This document shows positions 1 to 8,993 of a DNA stretch of 27,023 nt, piece by piece. Source of the stretch: Polychytrium aggregatum (lineage: Eukaryota; Chytridiomycota; Chytridiomycetes; Polychytriales); NCBI RefSeq assembly GCF_025602895.1, contig NW_026516519.1:1-27023 (forward strand), given 5' to 3'. Below the pieces are notes generated by a model. That model was not told the DNA's origin. It did no database searches and saw only the letters and a program-made list of their open reading frames with translations. The position numbers and the translations under genes are program-made. Every line of letters begins with the position of its first letter. Position 1 is the stretch's first letter.

Positions 1-196
1 TGTTTCTCATGACCATTTGGATATGGGGGTGTTTGGGGTCACTGAATATATTGGTCCAAATCGCCAATGCCTCTTGGTACAAGGCAAGTGCATCGCCCAG
101 GCGTCCTTGGTCACTTGCCACCAGGCCTATGTTGTTGAGTGTCGAGGCAACATCGGGATGTTCGCGGGTGCCATAGACCTTGGTGGTGGTCAGCAT
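1..196 (-). CDS. TPR-repeat protein, partial at window edge
   Basis: The minus strand is open from an ATG at 196 to the window edge (65 codons). The translation holds one clear tetratricopeptide repeat of the kinesin-light-chain type: a 'HPDVASTLNNIG' helix A signature is followed by 'GRLGDALALYQEALAIW' in helix B, and the next repeat begins with 'HPHIQM'. Such repeats form superhelical protein-binding surfaces and are common in fungal signalling proteins. The ATG lies almost directly at the start of the repeat, which is short for an N-terminus, and the frame seems to stay open upstream for some codons. The true start could therefore be further upstream or behind an intron. The gene diverges from the kinase-like gene at 456. 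The repeat family is secure; function is unknown. Confidence 0.7.
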   Translation of the reverse strand, partial: MLTTTKVYGTREHPDVASTLNNIGLVASDQGRLGDALALYQEALAIWTNIFSDPKHPHIQMVMRN

Positions 197-455
197 GGCT
201 GGGACTGGTGAAGAGCAGAACGAAGGAGCAACCCAAACCAAGAGGGAATCACCATCCACCCATCCACTCACCCACCCGGGAATGCCCGAGCTGCTCCGGA
301 TTCGAGCGGTGGTCACCACGTGACCATGTGCCATGAAACGCTTTCCTCTGTCCGAGGTGGTCGTTCTCGCCTGCCCCCCAAGCCTTGCAGCCACCGAGAG
401 CGCCCGCTTTCCCCGTCATCTCCCCGTCGTTCCATCCCTTCGCCACCGCTCATAA
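197..455. promoter_or_regulatory. Divergent intergenic region with an E-box-like palindrome
   Basis: These 259 bases separate the TPR gene (minus) from the kinase-like gene (plus) and should hold both promoters. The one site that stands out is CACGTGAC at 317-324, the core recognised by Cbf1-type bHLH factors in fungi, lying inside an imperfect inverted repeat GGTCAC/GTGACC (311-325). No TATA box is obvious. A single 8-mer can occur by chance, so its role is unproven. Confidence 0.3.
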
Positions 456-1529
456 ATGGCTTGTGAAGCGTCTACCTTTGACGATATCGTCGCTCGTGGT
501 TGTCGAGTCGTCGACCCAAGTGATATCGTGTCCGTCGAACCACTTCAGAACTTCCTCATGATGAGGGACAACATTCAGGTTCGCTTGGCTTTCTTCGATC
601 GTAAGATTGTTGTCGTCAAGAAATATCGCCGCCTTCCTGATGAGGATTCTGGAGAATATCCACTCCACTTCCTCTGGGACGTTGGTACTTGGTCCAGCCT
701 CCACCACTTCAACATCCTCCCCCTTCTCGGCATCTCCCGTCTCGACGACGGGTTCTGGGTTGCCCTGAGTCCCTTCCAACCAAAAGGCAACCTCTCTACC
801 TATATCCGAAAGAAACCCCCAGTCTCCATGGAAACCAAAGTTCTCTGGATGAAGGAGATAGCTACTGGCCTGCGCTATCTCCACGAAAAGCGAGTCGTCC
901 ATGGTGACTTGAAACCCGACCATATCCTGGTCGACTCTCGCCTCCACCTCCACCTCTGTGATTTTGCCTCTTCGCTCAGCTTCCCCCCCAATGTGAGCAG
1001 CGTCAAAGGGCTCCCGCTTCCAGCTGTGCATGGTCGATATGGCACTGCTTTCTATATGGCCCCCGAGCAAGTTCACGCCAATCATCCTGTCCAGCCCAAC
1101 AGAAGCACAGACGTCTTTGCCTTTGCTGTCTGCGCCTGTGAAATCCTCGCAGACATGGGTAATGTCTGGGGCGAAGAATCCCCTGGTAAAGATGTCTATG
1201 AAGAGCGTCGCAATTTTTTCGCTCAAGGTAGGACTGCTACCATCCATCGAGACGCCCCGCCCTCCCTCGGGGCCATGTTGACCAAATGCCTCCAACATGA
1301 GCCCCAAAAGCGCCTCGCCATCAAGGACATCGTCAAGATGCTCGAAAGTCTCCACAAGAGGCTCAAGGCATCCGCTGCACAAAAAAAGCGGCTCGAACGC
1401 AAGGCCATGGATACTCAGCGTGGTGTCTTCAAGCCCCTCACCCAAGCAGTCCAAAACGATGGTGATGCTGATTTGTTGGCATTGTTCGATGGTATTTCAG
1501 CTGGCAGTAGCAGTGACGACGACGCTTGA
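456..1529 (+). CDS. Protein kinase-like protein, probably degenerate (pseudokinase candidate)
   Basis: 357 residues beginning at an ATG with no competing start. The kinase fold can be followed through the VAIK-equivalent lysine (VVVK, K55), catalytic-loop HGDLKPDH (H149, D151, K153), DFA at 169-171 in place of DFG, APE at 202-204 and DVFAFA near 219. Three elements are abnormal: there is no glycine-rich loop before K55, the metal-binding Asn of the catalytic loop is His156, and DFG is DFA. The catalytic Asp and the metal Asp (D169) remain, so weak activity is possible. A basic helix (about 300-330) and an acidic Ser/Asp tail follow the domain. It resembles tyrosine-kinase-like family members that abound in early fungi and giant viruses. 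The stop is followed at once by the next gene's region on the same strand. Confidence 0.85.
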   Translation: MACEASTFDDIVARGCRVVDPSDIVSVEPLQNFLMMRDNIQVRLAFFDRKIVVVKKYRRLPDEDSGEYPLHFLWDVGTWSSLHHFNILPLLGISRLDDGFWVALSPFQPKGNLSTYIRKKPPVSMETKVLWMKEIATGLRYLHEKRVVHGDLKPDHILVDSRLHLHLCDFASSLSFPPNVSSVKGLPLPAVHGRYGTAFYMAPEQVHANHPVQPNRSTDVFAFAVCACEILADMGNVWGEESPGKDVYEERRNFFAQGRTATIHRDAPPSLGAMLTKCLQHEPQKRLAIKDIVKMLESLHKRLKASAAQKKRLERKAMDTQRGVFKPLTQAVQNDGDADLLALFDGISAGSSSDDDA

Positions 1530-1597
1530 ATGCAGTTTTTGTTCAATATACCCCTCAGTCCATGCAGTAGCCAGTGCCCTTGGTCCCACACATTTGA

Positions 1598-1603
1598 TTT
1601 TTT
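1598..1603 (+). promoter_or_regulatory. T6 run 22 nt before the start at 1626
   Basis: GATTTTTTCTG lies in the short gap between two tandem plus-strand genes. Comparable T6-T7 runs followed by C or G precede four other genes here (see 20953, 21281, 23317, 24492). A promoter role is inferred from this recurrence. Confidence 0.35.
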
Positions 1604-1625
1604 CTGTGTGCATCCACCAGCAACG

Positions 1626-2267
1626 ATGAGTTTCCACAGGCGATATAGCAACGACCCCGCCACCACAACCACGTCCAGCGACGACATCAACGACAGTGTC
1701 GATATTGGCATGGACTCTTCCAGCGGCGACAGTAGCTTCAGTACCAGCTATGATGAACCAATGAAATGGGAAGTCGCTCCTCTCCCCCCTCTGCGAAAGC
1801 GATCTTCGTCGATCGTGGAACAGCCCGGGTTCAAGCGGTCCAGGAACAGCGAACCTCAGCCAGAGACCAACGACGAGTCAGAGCAGTGGATGGACCGGGG
1901 GTATCCAGTGGTCGAAGAAGATACCACAATGGCCATGTATTATCCCATCAAGAAGGCCAGTACGAGCAGCGAACGCCATATGCCTTGGGAATTCGATGAC
2001 ATCCCAGGCCCGAGGAAGCGACCCGGTTTTGAGGAGCCACCTATCTCCAAGCGACCCCGCCGAACTGGTGAATTTGCTGGATATGTCAACCAGCGCAAGC
2101 GAGGCAGGGACGAGTACGACAATCTCCAGCGACCCAGCAAGCGACACCAGCAGACTGGGGATTTCATCGAGTTTGTGGGTCGAAGCAAGCGCGCTGCTGA
2201 CGACATCGACGATTTTCCCCGCCCAACCAAGCGGAGTGCTTCTCGATTCTCAATCTTCTCTGAGTAA
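1626..2267 (+). CDS. Lys/Arg-rich repeat protein with multiple nuclear-localisation-like clusters
   Basis: 213 residues from the ATG at 1626. An in-frame ATG at 1530 would add 32 residues, but that extension spans the T-rich putative promoter, so 1626 is preferred. No known domain is recognised. The protein opens with Ser/Thr/Asp-rich sequence and then carries repeated basic patches: RKRSSS, FKRSR, GPRKRP, SKRPRR, QRKRGR, PSKRH, RSKRA, PTKR. The C-terminal half is an imperfect tandem repeat of about 30 residues, with SKRPRRTGEFAGYVNQRKR matched by SKRHQQTGDFIEFVGRSKR and then a partial third copy. The regularly spaced KR pairs look like stacked nuclear import signals or a nucleic-acid-binding tail. 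It is probably disordered. It lies between the kinase-like and F-box-like genes on one strand. Confidence 0.65.
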   Translation: MSFHRRYSNDPATTTTSSDDINDSVDIGMDSSSGDSSFSTSYDEPMKWEVAPLPPLRKRSSSIVEQPGFKRSRNSEPQPETNDESEQWMDRGYPVVEEDTTMAMYYPIKKASTSSERHMPWEFDDIPGPRKRPGFEEPPISKRPRRTGEFAGYVNQRKRGRDEYDNLQRPSKRHQQTGDFIEFVGRSKRAADDIDDFPRPTKRSASRFSIFSE

Positions 2268-2445
2268 GCTGTCTCCCCGCCCCCCCATGACCCGGCTGAC
2301 ACAATCTCCGCCCTGCCAGATGACCCCCCCATTCTTCCGACACACCGCTCACGTCCAGTTCCCGATGCTGGCTTCGCATCGTCCTCAAAACCAGCCCGAT
2401 TTCCTGCCGCCGTGAAGCATCGCCTCTCTCTGCAATCGATCGAAC

Positions 2446-3459
2446 ATGCCTCAAGACGACTTTATCTCCCTGTACTGGCCTCAACTACCCGCCGAGCTTC
2501 AGTGTCTGATCCTCGCCTACGTCTCCAGTGATCAGTTCACTGTAGATGCTCTTCTGCGCTCTGGATTCATGTTCAAATGCGGTGCTCCCCAGCGCCGCGA
2601 GCTGATCGTTGGCAGCATCAAGATGATCAGTGCAATCGAGCATCCCGGTGATCTCTTGGATTCCGCCGATGATACTGGCAACGAAGACGATCAAGAAGAA
2701 ACGTTCAAACCGGACTGGACAGGGGACTACGATCGCCTCGAGCGAGATGACTACCCCCATTGTGCCACTCGAGCTGCTCTGATCAGCGCCCGGATCAACT
2801 ACTACAAACGTTACTACTCGCGATACAGCCGTTATCGAACCAAGAAGGGTCGCTCGTCCTGTGTACCCCTCGAGCAGTGGTTCCCTACCAAGTGGATCTA
2901 CCCCAAGCACGATGTATTCAGCGCCGTGACTACTCGGGTCTTTCGTATCTACCGACACCTCTTTGCCGAGTATTCGCATGCTCGCGATGTTGACAAGCTC
3001 CATGCTCTCCAGCGCAGCGTTGCATACTTCGAGGGTCGTCGATACAAGTATGGGGAAGGTGGTTATGGCCGAGACTCACGGCTCGCCATCGCTTCATTCA
3101 AGAAGGGTGCGCATTTCGGAAGCGCCTTCTGCAAGTACGAGCTGATCAAGTATCAAGCCGAGTACGATCAGAGTGCCATTCCCAAAGAGCTCGACCTCTT
3201 CTTCCGCCAACTACTGGCCGACCCAGATATGACTATTCAACATGAAATCGTGCCTGACGGGATACTCCAGGAATATGCGCTTATCCCCGCAGTCGCTTGC
3301 CAGCTTGCCAAATACCACTTCACAAACCGAACATCGATCGTCAACCTGGCTCGCTATACACTGAGTCTCTTCTACGATTTGAACCCGGTGCCTGGACCCG
3401 AGCACGACTGGTACATCTGTCGCACCGAGGGGCATTCCCCAAATGTGTGGTACTACGAC
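2446..3459 (+). pseudogene. F-box-like/Sel1-like gene, 5' part, split by chromovirus 1
   Basis: This ATG-started frame runs 338 codons to the retrotransposon target site. Codons then continue into the LTR for 22 more triplets and stop at 3528. Residues 8-35 (LPAELQCLILAYVSS) look like the first helix of an F-box, and about 190-225 (ALQRSVAYFEGRRYKYGEGGYGRDSRLAIASFKKGAHFGS) fit a Sel1-like alpha-solenoid repeat. The remainder is aromatic-rich and unassigned. The downstream half resumes at 15013 in the same reading frame, so the intact gene would have encoded about 662 residues. If the N-terminus is a real F-box, the product would be a substrate adaptor for SCF ubiquitin ligases; that is inferred from one short helix. 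In this allele the gene is interrupted by 11.5 kb. Confidence 0.8.
3455..3459. repeat. Target-site duplication of element 1, left copy (ACGAC)
   Basis: ACGAC directly precedes the TG of the left LTR and recurs directly after the CA of the right LTR at 15008-15012. A 5-bp duplication is normal for Ty3/gypsy integrases and defines the element ends exactly. Confidence 0.95.
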
Positions 3460-3768
3460 TGTAGGAGATGGTATCTCCGACGCTGTGCTGCGCGTACTGC
3501 GCGTACTGCGCGGCGCAGTGGGTCGTGACCTGTGCTGCGCTTTGCGTTTTCACGCACCGCAGGCAGGCCACCGCAGGGTATACCTGCGGGTTGCCCCCGT
3601 TCCCCCCGTTTGTCTGGAGTTCGGTTTTATCGTGAATAAACGTAAGTGCTCCCCGAGCTCACCCGTCCGCTAGAGTAGCCTAGCACCGCCCTGTTCTGCC
3701 CCGTCCTGTCTTGTCTTGTACCCCCTCCCTCCCCGTCTTGCCCCAACGTCCCAGTAGTGGACGTTACA
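3460..3768 (+). repeat. 5' LTR of chromovirus 1
   Basis: 309 bp beginning TGTAGGAG and ending GACGTTACA; the same sequence recurs at 14699-15007. Inside are an inverted repeat GGAGAT/ATCTCC at 3464-3478, a short CG-rich tandem array with unit TGCGCGTAC near 3490-3512, a polyadenylation-type AATAAA at 3636-3641 and a GTAAGT just after it (3643-3648). Confidence 0.95.
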
Positions 3769-3780
3769 TGGTAGCATCGG
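3769..3780 (+). other. Primer-binding site, initiator tRNA type
   Basis: TGGTAGCATCGG starts at the base following the LTR. Its complement ends ...GCTACCA, that is, a tRNA 3' end with CCA, discriminator A and U72, the pattern peculiar to eukaryotic initiator tRNA-Met (A1:U72). Ty1 and many Ty3/gypsy elements use this tRNA, and their sites begin TGGTAGC in the same way. The exact host tRNA cannot be checked here. Confidence 0.7.
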
Positions 3781-3890
3781 AAATCCTCGTCTTGTTTTCG
3801 TCCTGTTTGTCCTCTTTCTAGATCCTCAAGCTGGATCCCGCCTCTCTTGCCGACCGACTCTCCTCTCTGTCCCTGGAGCCTGCCCCTGCC

Positions 3891-4712
3891 ATGAGCAACC
3901 CCCGCCCACTTCCGGAAGCCTTCCTCAAGACCTTCCGTGCCCCAGTGTTTACTGGGAAGAGCCGCTCCTCCTCGGTGGAGGACTGGCTGCAGCAACTCGA
4001 GGACTACCTCGATGCTGCCCAAGTCGCCCCCACCCACCACATCGTCGCCGCCAAGCTCTGCTTAAAGGACCAGGCGTACCGTTGGTACCGCCGCCAAGGG
4101 TTCGACGAGCAGAGCGAAGGTGTGTTTGACGACTTCAAGGACCGCCTCCGTCGCCGCTTCGGCAGCCCCAATGCTGAACTCATTGCCCGTGACAAGCTAT
4201 ACTCTCTCGTGCAGCGTGGTTCTGTGACCCGCTACATCGAGGAGTTTGAAGACCTCTCCTCCCAGATTGAGGAGCTGGGCTCTGCTGATGCGATGTACCT
4301 CTTCCAGAAGGGCCTCAAGCCCAAGATCAGAGAGTACATCGCCAGCAACCCTGATGCCCGCAAGTCCCTGGACGTGATGATGGACGTTGCCGAGAACCTC
4401 GACAACGTCCAGTACCATGGCCGCCAGTTCTACCCGCAGCTGGCAGGCGGCCATCGGTCTCATCACGTCCCAGCCCGTCCGCCTCGCCCGGCCCCGCCCG
4501 CAAGACCCATGCCTGAGCCCATGGACGTTGACGTCAACGCCATGGAGGCTCGTGGCCCTCCCCGCTCCCGGTTCCAGCAAGCTGCCACTGTCTCCCCCAA
4601 GGACAGACAGAAGCAGGAGGACCTCCGCCATGGTTCCTGCTTCTTCTGTCACCGACCGGGACACCAGGCCAAGGAGTGCCCCATGAAGTCGGGAAACGGC
4701 CGACCCTACTAG
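3891..4712 (+). CDS. gag: Gag polyprotein of chromovirus 1
   Basis: 273 residues from the first good ATG after a 122-nt leader. The N-terminal two thirds match the retrotransposon gag capsid domain, with the signatures [31 protein letters not shown] and [12 protein letters not shown] Pro-rich linker with the [10 protein letters not shown] patch follows, then one CCHC zinc knuckle (C250, C253, H258, C263), which binds the RNA genome during particle assembly. The stop codon at 4710-4712 lies inside the stem of the frameshift hairpin. Pol is reached by -1 slippage at 4691-4697. The gene is intact. Confidence 0.95.
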   Translation: MSNPRPLPEAFLKTFRAPVFTGKSRSSSVEDWLQQLEDYLDAAQVAPTHHIVAAKLCLKDQAYRWYRRQGFDEQSEGVFDDFKDRLRRRFGSPNAELIARDKLYSLVQRGSVTRYIEEFEDLSSQIEELGSADAMYLFQKGLKPKIREYIASNPDARKSLDVMMDVAENLDNVQYHGRQFYPQLAGGHRSHHVPARPPRPAPPARPMPEPMDVDVNAMEARGPPRSRFQQAATVSPKDRQKQEDLRHGSCFFCHRPGHQAKECPMKSGNGRPY

Positions 4713-4734
4713 GTGGCTCTGGAGCCCTAGTAGG
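4691..4734 (+). promoter_or_regulatory. -1 ribosomal frameshift signal: G_GGA_AAC plus hairpin
   Basis: The heptamer GGGAAAC at 4691-4697 sits with zero-frame codons GGA (4692) and AAC (4695), exactly the X_XXY_YYZ phase. After a 7-nt spacer a stem follows: CCTACTAG (4705-4712) pairs with CTAGTAGG (4727-4734), extended past a 2-nt bulge by GGCT (4715-4718) with AGCC (4723-4726), loop CTGG. The pol frame is -1 to gag, and pol has no ATG near its beginning. GGGAAAC is the experimentally known shift site of PEG10 and sushi-type Ty3/gypsy elements. Confidence 0.92.
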
Positions 4735-7700
4735 AGACCAACGCCGTGGATTGCTCAATGCAGTCCACGCGTCTCCAGAGGAAGTTCACCTCGCCCCCTC
4801 CCCCGAAGGAGAAACAAACCAAGTGTTGTGCGTCGTGCGAGAGGTGCATGGTGGCGCAAGCCGCCTGCCTCTCCACGAACGTGAAGAGAAAACCAAAATT
4901 GAAAACCAAAACAAAAAAGAAAATCAAGAACCCTTGAGGGACAGGACCGCCTGTGCCCTCACCCCTGTCAAGTCGTGTGTGTCGGATGCTTCCGACATGT
5001 GTCCGCAAGCCGTGGACGTCGTGTGCAATGGCGTGCTGACGCCGCAGGCCCCCGCAATGGCCGAACCCTATCCAAAATGTCCGAGTGGCCGTGATGAAGC
5101 CAACCAAGACCAAGTGTCGCCCGTTCCCCCAAGTCAAGTCATGGTGCAGGAGGCTGTGCAGGAGGACCATGAAGAGTCCCTGCTGTACCTCCCTGCCACC
5201 GTCCAAGGTCACACCGTCCGAATGATGGTGGACTCTGGAGCAAGCTGCAACTTTGTCAGCAGACGCTTGCTCCAGGAGCTCAACATACATGCAACCAAGA
5301 AGAAGTCGCCGATGAGTGTGGCGCTTGCAGACGATCGTGTGCAGCAGTGCACACACCAAGTGGTCCTGCGAGTGGCCCTCCATCCCAAGTACCATCCTGT
5401 CCTGTTGTTCCAAGTGATCGACACCAAGTTCGATGCCATCCTCGGCATGAGCTGGCTTGCTCGTGCCGAGCCGACTCCAGTCGTCGACTGGAAAGGCCGC
5501 ACTGTCCGTGTTGGCCCTGACATTGTCCTGCAGGGCATGGCCTCACCCAACATGCCACCTCTCCTCTCAGCCATGCAATTCAAGAGGCTGATCAAGAAGG
5601 ACACGTCGTTCCTCTGTGTCGTGCGTGAGGTCGACGACACCGACCAAGCCGGTCCCGGTCCCCCGCCTGTGGTGACCAAGCTGCTCGACGAGTACAAGGA
5701 CGTATTCCCCGACCAGTTGCCACAATGCCTGCCACCCCAACGCACCGTCGATCATCGCATCGACATCGAACCAGGCTCGTCGCCTCCGTCAAGACCGACG
5801 TACCAACTGTCGCTGACGGAGATGGACGAACTCAAGCGCCAGTTGGATGACCTCCTCGCCCATGGGTTCATCCGCCCGAGCCAGTCACCGTATGGTGCAC
5901 CAGTGCTCTTTGTCAAGAAGAAAGAAGGTGATCTCAGGATGTGCGTCGACTATCGCGCACTAAACAAACAGACCATCAAGAACACCTACCCGTTGCCCAG
6001 GATCGACGAGTTGATGGATCGTCTGAGTGGAGCAAAGGTCTTTAGCAAGATAGACCTCCGCTCAGGCTACCATCAGATCCGCATCCACGAGGATGATGTC
6101 CACAAGACCGCCTTCAGGACTCGCTACGGACTGTACGAGTTCCTAGTGCTGCCGTTCGGATTGACGAACGCACCTGCCACGTTCATGCAGCTGATGAACG
6201 ATGTGTTCCGCCAAGAGCTCGACAACTCTGTCATCGTGTACCTGGATGATATCCTTGTGTACAGCAAGGATGAAGCGACCCATGAAGGTCATGTCGCCCG
6301 CGTGCTGGCCAAGCTACGCGAGCACAAGTTGTATGCCAAACTGTCCAAGTGTGAGTTCTTCAAGAATCAAGTCCCGTTCCTGGGACACGTTGTCTCAGGA
6401 AGAGGAATCGAAGTCGACCCCGCCAAGGTCAAGTCTGTGGTCGAGTGGCCGCCGCTCGCATGCGTCTCTGACGTGCAGTCGTTTCTCGGTCTCGTCAACT
6501 ACTACCGCCGATTCATCCCCGATCTGGCGCGCACTGCCGGTCCACTCACAGACCTACTCCGCAAAGAGTGCCCCTTCGTGTGGGACCACCCACAACGCCA
6601 AGCGTTCGAGACCCTCAAGCACGCCTTGACGAACGCTCCTGTCCTCGCTGTGTTCGACCCGAACACGGATGTCTCCGTGCACACCGACGCCTCCGACTTT
6701 GCGGTGGGAGCTGTTTTGATGCAGGAGGGAAGGCCCGTTGCCTTCGAGTCGCGCAAACTGTCCCAACACGAGATCAACTATCCCGTGCACGAGAAGGAGC
6801 AGCTTGCGATCATCTACGCGCTGCAGAAGTTCCGAGTGTACCTCCACGGTACCGCCAAGCCCTTCAAGATTGTGACGGACCACCAGTCACTGCGTTACCT
6901 CGACACCAAGAAGAACCTGAGCCGACGCCAAGCGCGATGGATGGAGTTCCTCGCCGAGTACAACTACGAGGTTGTATACCAGAAAGGCAAACTCAATGTG
7001 GTGCCTGACGCACTGTCCCGACGCCCCGACTACCAATTGGCGTCACTGTACGAGTCGACTGTCAGTGTCGACAACACGATGCTGGATGTTGTCCGAGACA
7101 ACATCGCCAACGACAAACAGTTCGGAGAACTGTTCCGAAAGGTGTCTAAGCTCCCCAAGGACGACGAATCATCCGAGTACACAGTGCGTGATGGCCTGCT
7201 CCTCCTGAAGAAGGACAGCCGTGTCTGTGTGCCGGACATTCCGTCGTTGAAGACCAAGTTGCTCCAAGAGGTCCACGACTCGCCCCTCGCTGGACACTTT
7301 GGAGTCGAGAAGACATACGACCGACTGGCCAAAGTCGCATACTGGCCTGGAATGAAGCGCACCGTCGAGAAGTACATCGAGTCCTGCCATACCTGCAAGA
7401 TGGTCAAGTCACGCACGACCCGAGAGCAAGGATTGCTGCAACCCCTGCCTGTTCCCGACCGCCCCTGGACCAGCATGTCCATGGATCTCATCACGCATCT
7501 ACCGACGACCAAGTTGGACCACGATGCAATCGCTGTCTTTGTCGACAGGTTCAGCAAGATGGCACACTTTGTGCCGTGCCAGACGACATGCTCCGCGCCT
7601 GACCTTGCACTGCTGTTCTTCAAGCATGTGTTCAAGCACCACGGCCTCCCAAAGTCCATCGTCAGTGATCGAGACCCCCGATTCACCTCCTTGTTTTGGA

Positions 7701-8572
7701 CAAGTCTGTTCGACCATCTCGGCACCAAGCTGAACATGTCAACCTCGCACCACCAACAAACGGATGGACAGTCCGAGCGGACGATCCGCACCCTCGAGCA
7801 ATACCTGAGGACATACGCCTCGACCAGCCAAGACGACTGGGACATACAGCTGAGTCATGCAGAGTTTGCATACAACACCGCCAAGTCGAGCACAACTGGC
7901 TTGAGCCCCTTTGAGGCGCTCTACGGATTCCAGCCTGATGTTCCCACCTCCTTGACACTGACCGAGTCCACGGCTGGATTGCCTCCCAAACCAAGTGCCT
8001 TTGTCAAAGATCATCAAGTCCGACACAAGATGATCGCCGACGCGCTCACGGATGCGCAACAAGTGATGGCGAAGTACTACGACCGCCGACACCAGGATGT
8101 CTCCTTTGAAGTTGGAGACCTTGTCTACCTGGACGCCGACAACATCAAGGTCCCCGAAGCCCAGTCAAAGAAGTTGTTGCCCAAGTACCGAGGACCGTTC
8201 AAGATAGCGGCCCGACCCAGTCCCCTCAACTACCTGTTGGACTTGCCACCTGGAAGCAAGCTCCATCCTGTCTTCCATGTGTCCAAGCTGCGTCGCCACA
8301 CGACCCGCAGTCCAGCACAGTTCCCCGACGCCGACGAAGGTGTCCCGGACGACGCACCACTGGAAGACGACCTCGGACAATACTATACTCAAGAATATGA
8401 AGTCGAAAGGATCGTGAGGCACAAGAAAGTGGCTGATGGGTCACTTCGGTTTTATGTCAAGTGGGTTGGTTACCCACACTCGGGCAACACATGGCAAACA
8501 CTGGAGGACTTGTCCCATGCACCCGAGGAGCTGAGTAAATACGGTAAACACCTCGAGGAGTGTAAGGAGTGA
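4691..8572 (+). CDS. pol: Pol polyprotein of chromovirus 1 (PR-RT-RNaseH-IN-chromodomain), 3' end altered
   Basis: Made by -1 frameshifting from gag; numbering below counts from 4676, where the frame opens. Aspartic protease MVDSGAS has D186. Reverse transcriptase runs from about 410 with [11 protein letters not shown] and the active-site YLDD at 522-525. RNase H has D671 in HTDASDF. Integrase has the HHCC zinc site (H867 to C904/C907) and catalytic D937, D998 and E1034, a proper DD35E. A chromodomain ([11 protein letters not shown]...[13 protein letters not shown]) fills about 1240-1285 and would steer integration to modified chromatin. The nested element enters at 8560, after residue 1295. 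Its LTR supplies codons Cys-Lys-Glu-stop, so only a basic 15-codon tail, now at 14642-14689, is lost. All catalytic residues remain. Confidence 0.95.
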   Translation, partial: GKRPTLLGGSGALVGDQRRGLLNAVHASPEEVHLAPSPEGETNQVLCVVREVHGGASRLPLHEREEKTKIENQNKKENQEPLRDRTACALTPVKSCVSDASDMCPQAVDVVCNGVLTPQAPAMAEPYPKCPSGRDEANQDQVSPVPPSQVMVQEAVQEDHEESLLYLPATVQGHTVRMMVDSGASCNFVSRRLLQELNIHATKKKSPMSVALADDRVQQCTHQVVLRVALHPKYHPVLLFQVIDTKFDAILGMSWLARAEPTPVVDWKGRTVRVGPDIVLQGMASPNMPPLLSAMQFKRLIKKDTSFLCVVREVDDTDQAGPGPPPVVTKLLDEYKDVFPDQLPQCLPPQRTVDHRIDIEPGSSPPSRPTYQLSLTEMDELKRQLDDLLAHGFIRPSQSPYGAPVLFVKKKEGDLRMCVDYRALNKQTIKNTYPLPRIDELMDRLSGAKVFSKIDLRSGYHQIRIHEDDVHKTAFRTRYGLYEFLVLPFGLTNAPATFMQLMNDVFRQELDNSVIVYLDDILVYSKDEATHEGHVARVLAKLREHKLYAKLSKCEFFKNQVPFLGHVVSGRGIEVDPAKVKSVVEWPPLACVSDVQSFLGLVNYYRRFIPDLARTAGPLTDLLRKECPFVWDHPQRQAFETLKHALTNAPVLAVFDPNTDVSVHTDASDFAVGAVLMQEGRPVAFESRKLSQHEINYPVHEKEQLAIIYALQKFRVYLHGTAKPFKIVTDHQSLRYLDTKKNLSRRQARWMEFLAEYNYEVVYQKGKLNVVPDALSRRPDYQLASLYESTVSVDNTMLDVVRDNIANDKQFGELFRKVSKLPKDDESSEYTVRDGLLLLKKDSRVCVPDIPSLKTKLLQEVHDSPLAGHFGVEKTYDRLAKVAYWPGMKRTVEKYIESCHTCKMVKSRTTREQGLLQPLPVPDRPWTSMSMDLITHLPTTKLDHDAIAVFVDRFSKMAHFVPCQTTCSAPDLALLFFKHVFKHHGLPKSIVSDRDPRFTSLFWTSLFDHLGTKLNMSTSHHQQTDGQSERTIRTLEQYLRTYASTSQDDWDIQLSHAEFAYNTAKSSTTGLSPFEALYGFQPDVPTSLTLTESTAGLPPKPSAFVKDHQVRHKMIADALTDAQQVMAKYYDRRHQDVSFEVGDLVYLDADNIKVPEAQSKKLLPKYRGPFKIAARPSPLNYLLDLPPGSKLHPVFHVSKLRRHTTRSPAQFPDADEGVPDDAPLEDDLGQYYTQEYEVERIVRHKKVADGSLRFYVKWVGYPHSGNTWQTLEDLSHAPEELSKYGKHLEECKE
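8556..8560. repeat. Target-site duplication of element 2, left copy (AGGAG)
   Basis: AGGAG precedes the left LTR of the nested element and recurs at 14637-14641 after its right LTR, fixing the nested insertion to the base. Confidence 0.95.
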
Positions 8573-8979
8573 ACAAGCGCAAGGACGAAGACCAAGTGCT
8601 TGGTATGAGCTTTATTAGCTTTTAGCCCCGAACACCAAAGAACAAGTTTTGTTCGAACTGGTGTTCAACATAGGCTCAGACATGCAGGGCTATTTATAGA
8701 CCGGGAGAAGGTCGAGGGGCAAAAGTGGGCGAGAAGGGTGGAGCATCACAGAGAAGCGAGAAGGGGGTGCGAGAGTGGCTGGTGTGCAAGCGAGAGAGGC
8801 TTGGCACAGCCCGGGGACATGTGCCGAGCGGTGGGGGAGGCAGGAAACCAGTAGACGCGGGTGGCAACGGCGCGTGCTCATGCATGGGGGCAAACAAACA
8901 CGTGGGGACTCATGATTGGTGCGGAGGGCGAGAGCATGCGGGACAATCTCATTGGTCCGTTGTGATGCTGGTCATCACA
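8561..8979 (-). repeat. 3' LTR of chromovirus 2
   Basis: 419 bp, the same as 14218-14636. Read in the element's sense it holds a TATA box TATAAATA (8698-8691), then a hairpin zone (8666-8630) with nested inverted repeats GAACACCA/TGGTGTTC and GAACAA/TTGTTC, then AATAAA (8616-8611) for polyadenylation. The LTR supplies the present stop codon of element 1 pol (TGA, 8570-8572). Confidence 0.95.
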
Positions 8980-8993
8980 CTATCTCCTCCTTA
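8980..8993 (-). other. Polypurine tract of chromovirus 2, overlapping the last pol codons
   Basis: In sense orientation TAAGGAGGAGATAG directly abuts the 3' LTR. It is the expected primer for plus-strand DNA synthesis and at the same time encodes the final Arg residues and the TAG stop of pol, leaving no base between stop codon and LTR. Confidence 0.75.

Noticed and set aside
450..1454. Open minus-strand frame of 334 codons opposite the kinase-like gene
   Set aside because: No domain is visible; the plus strand carries recognisable kinase motifs. GC-rich third positions open antisense frames throughout this window.
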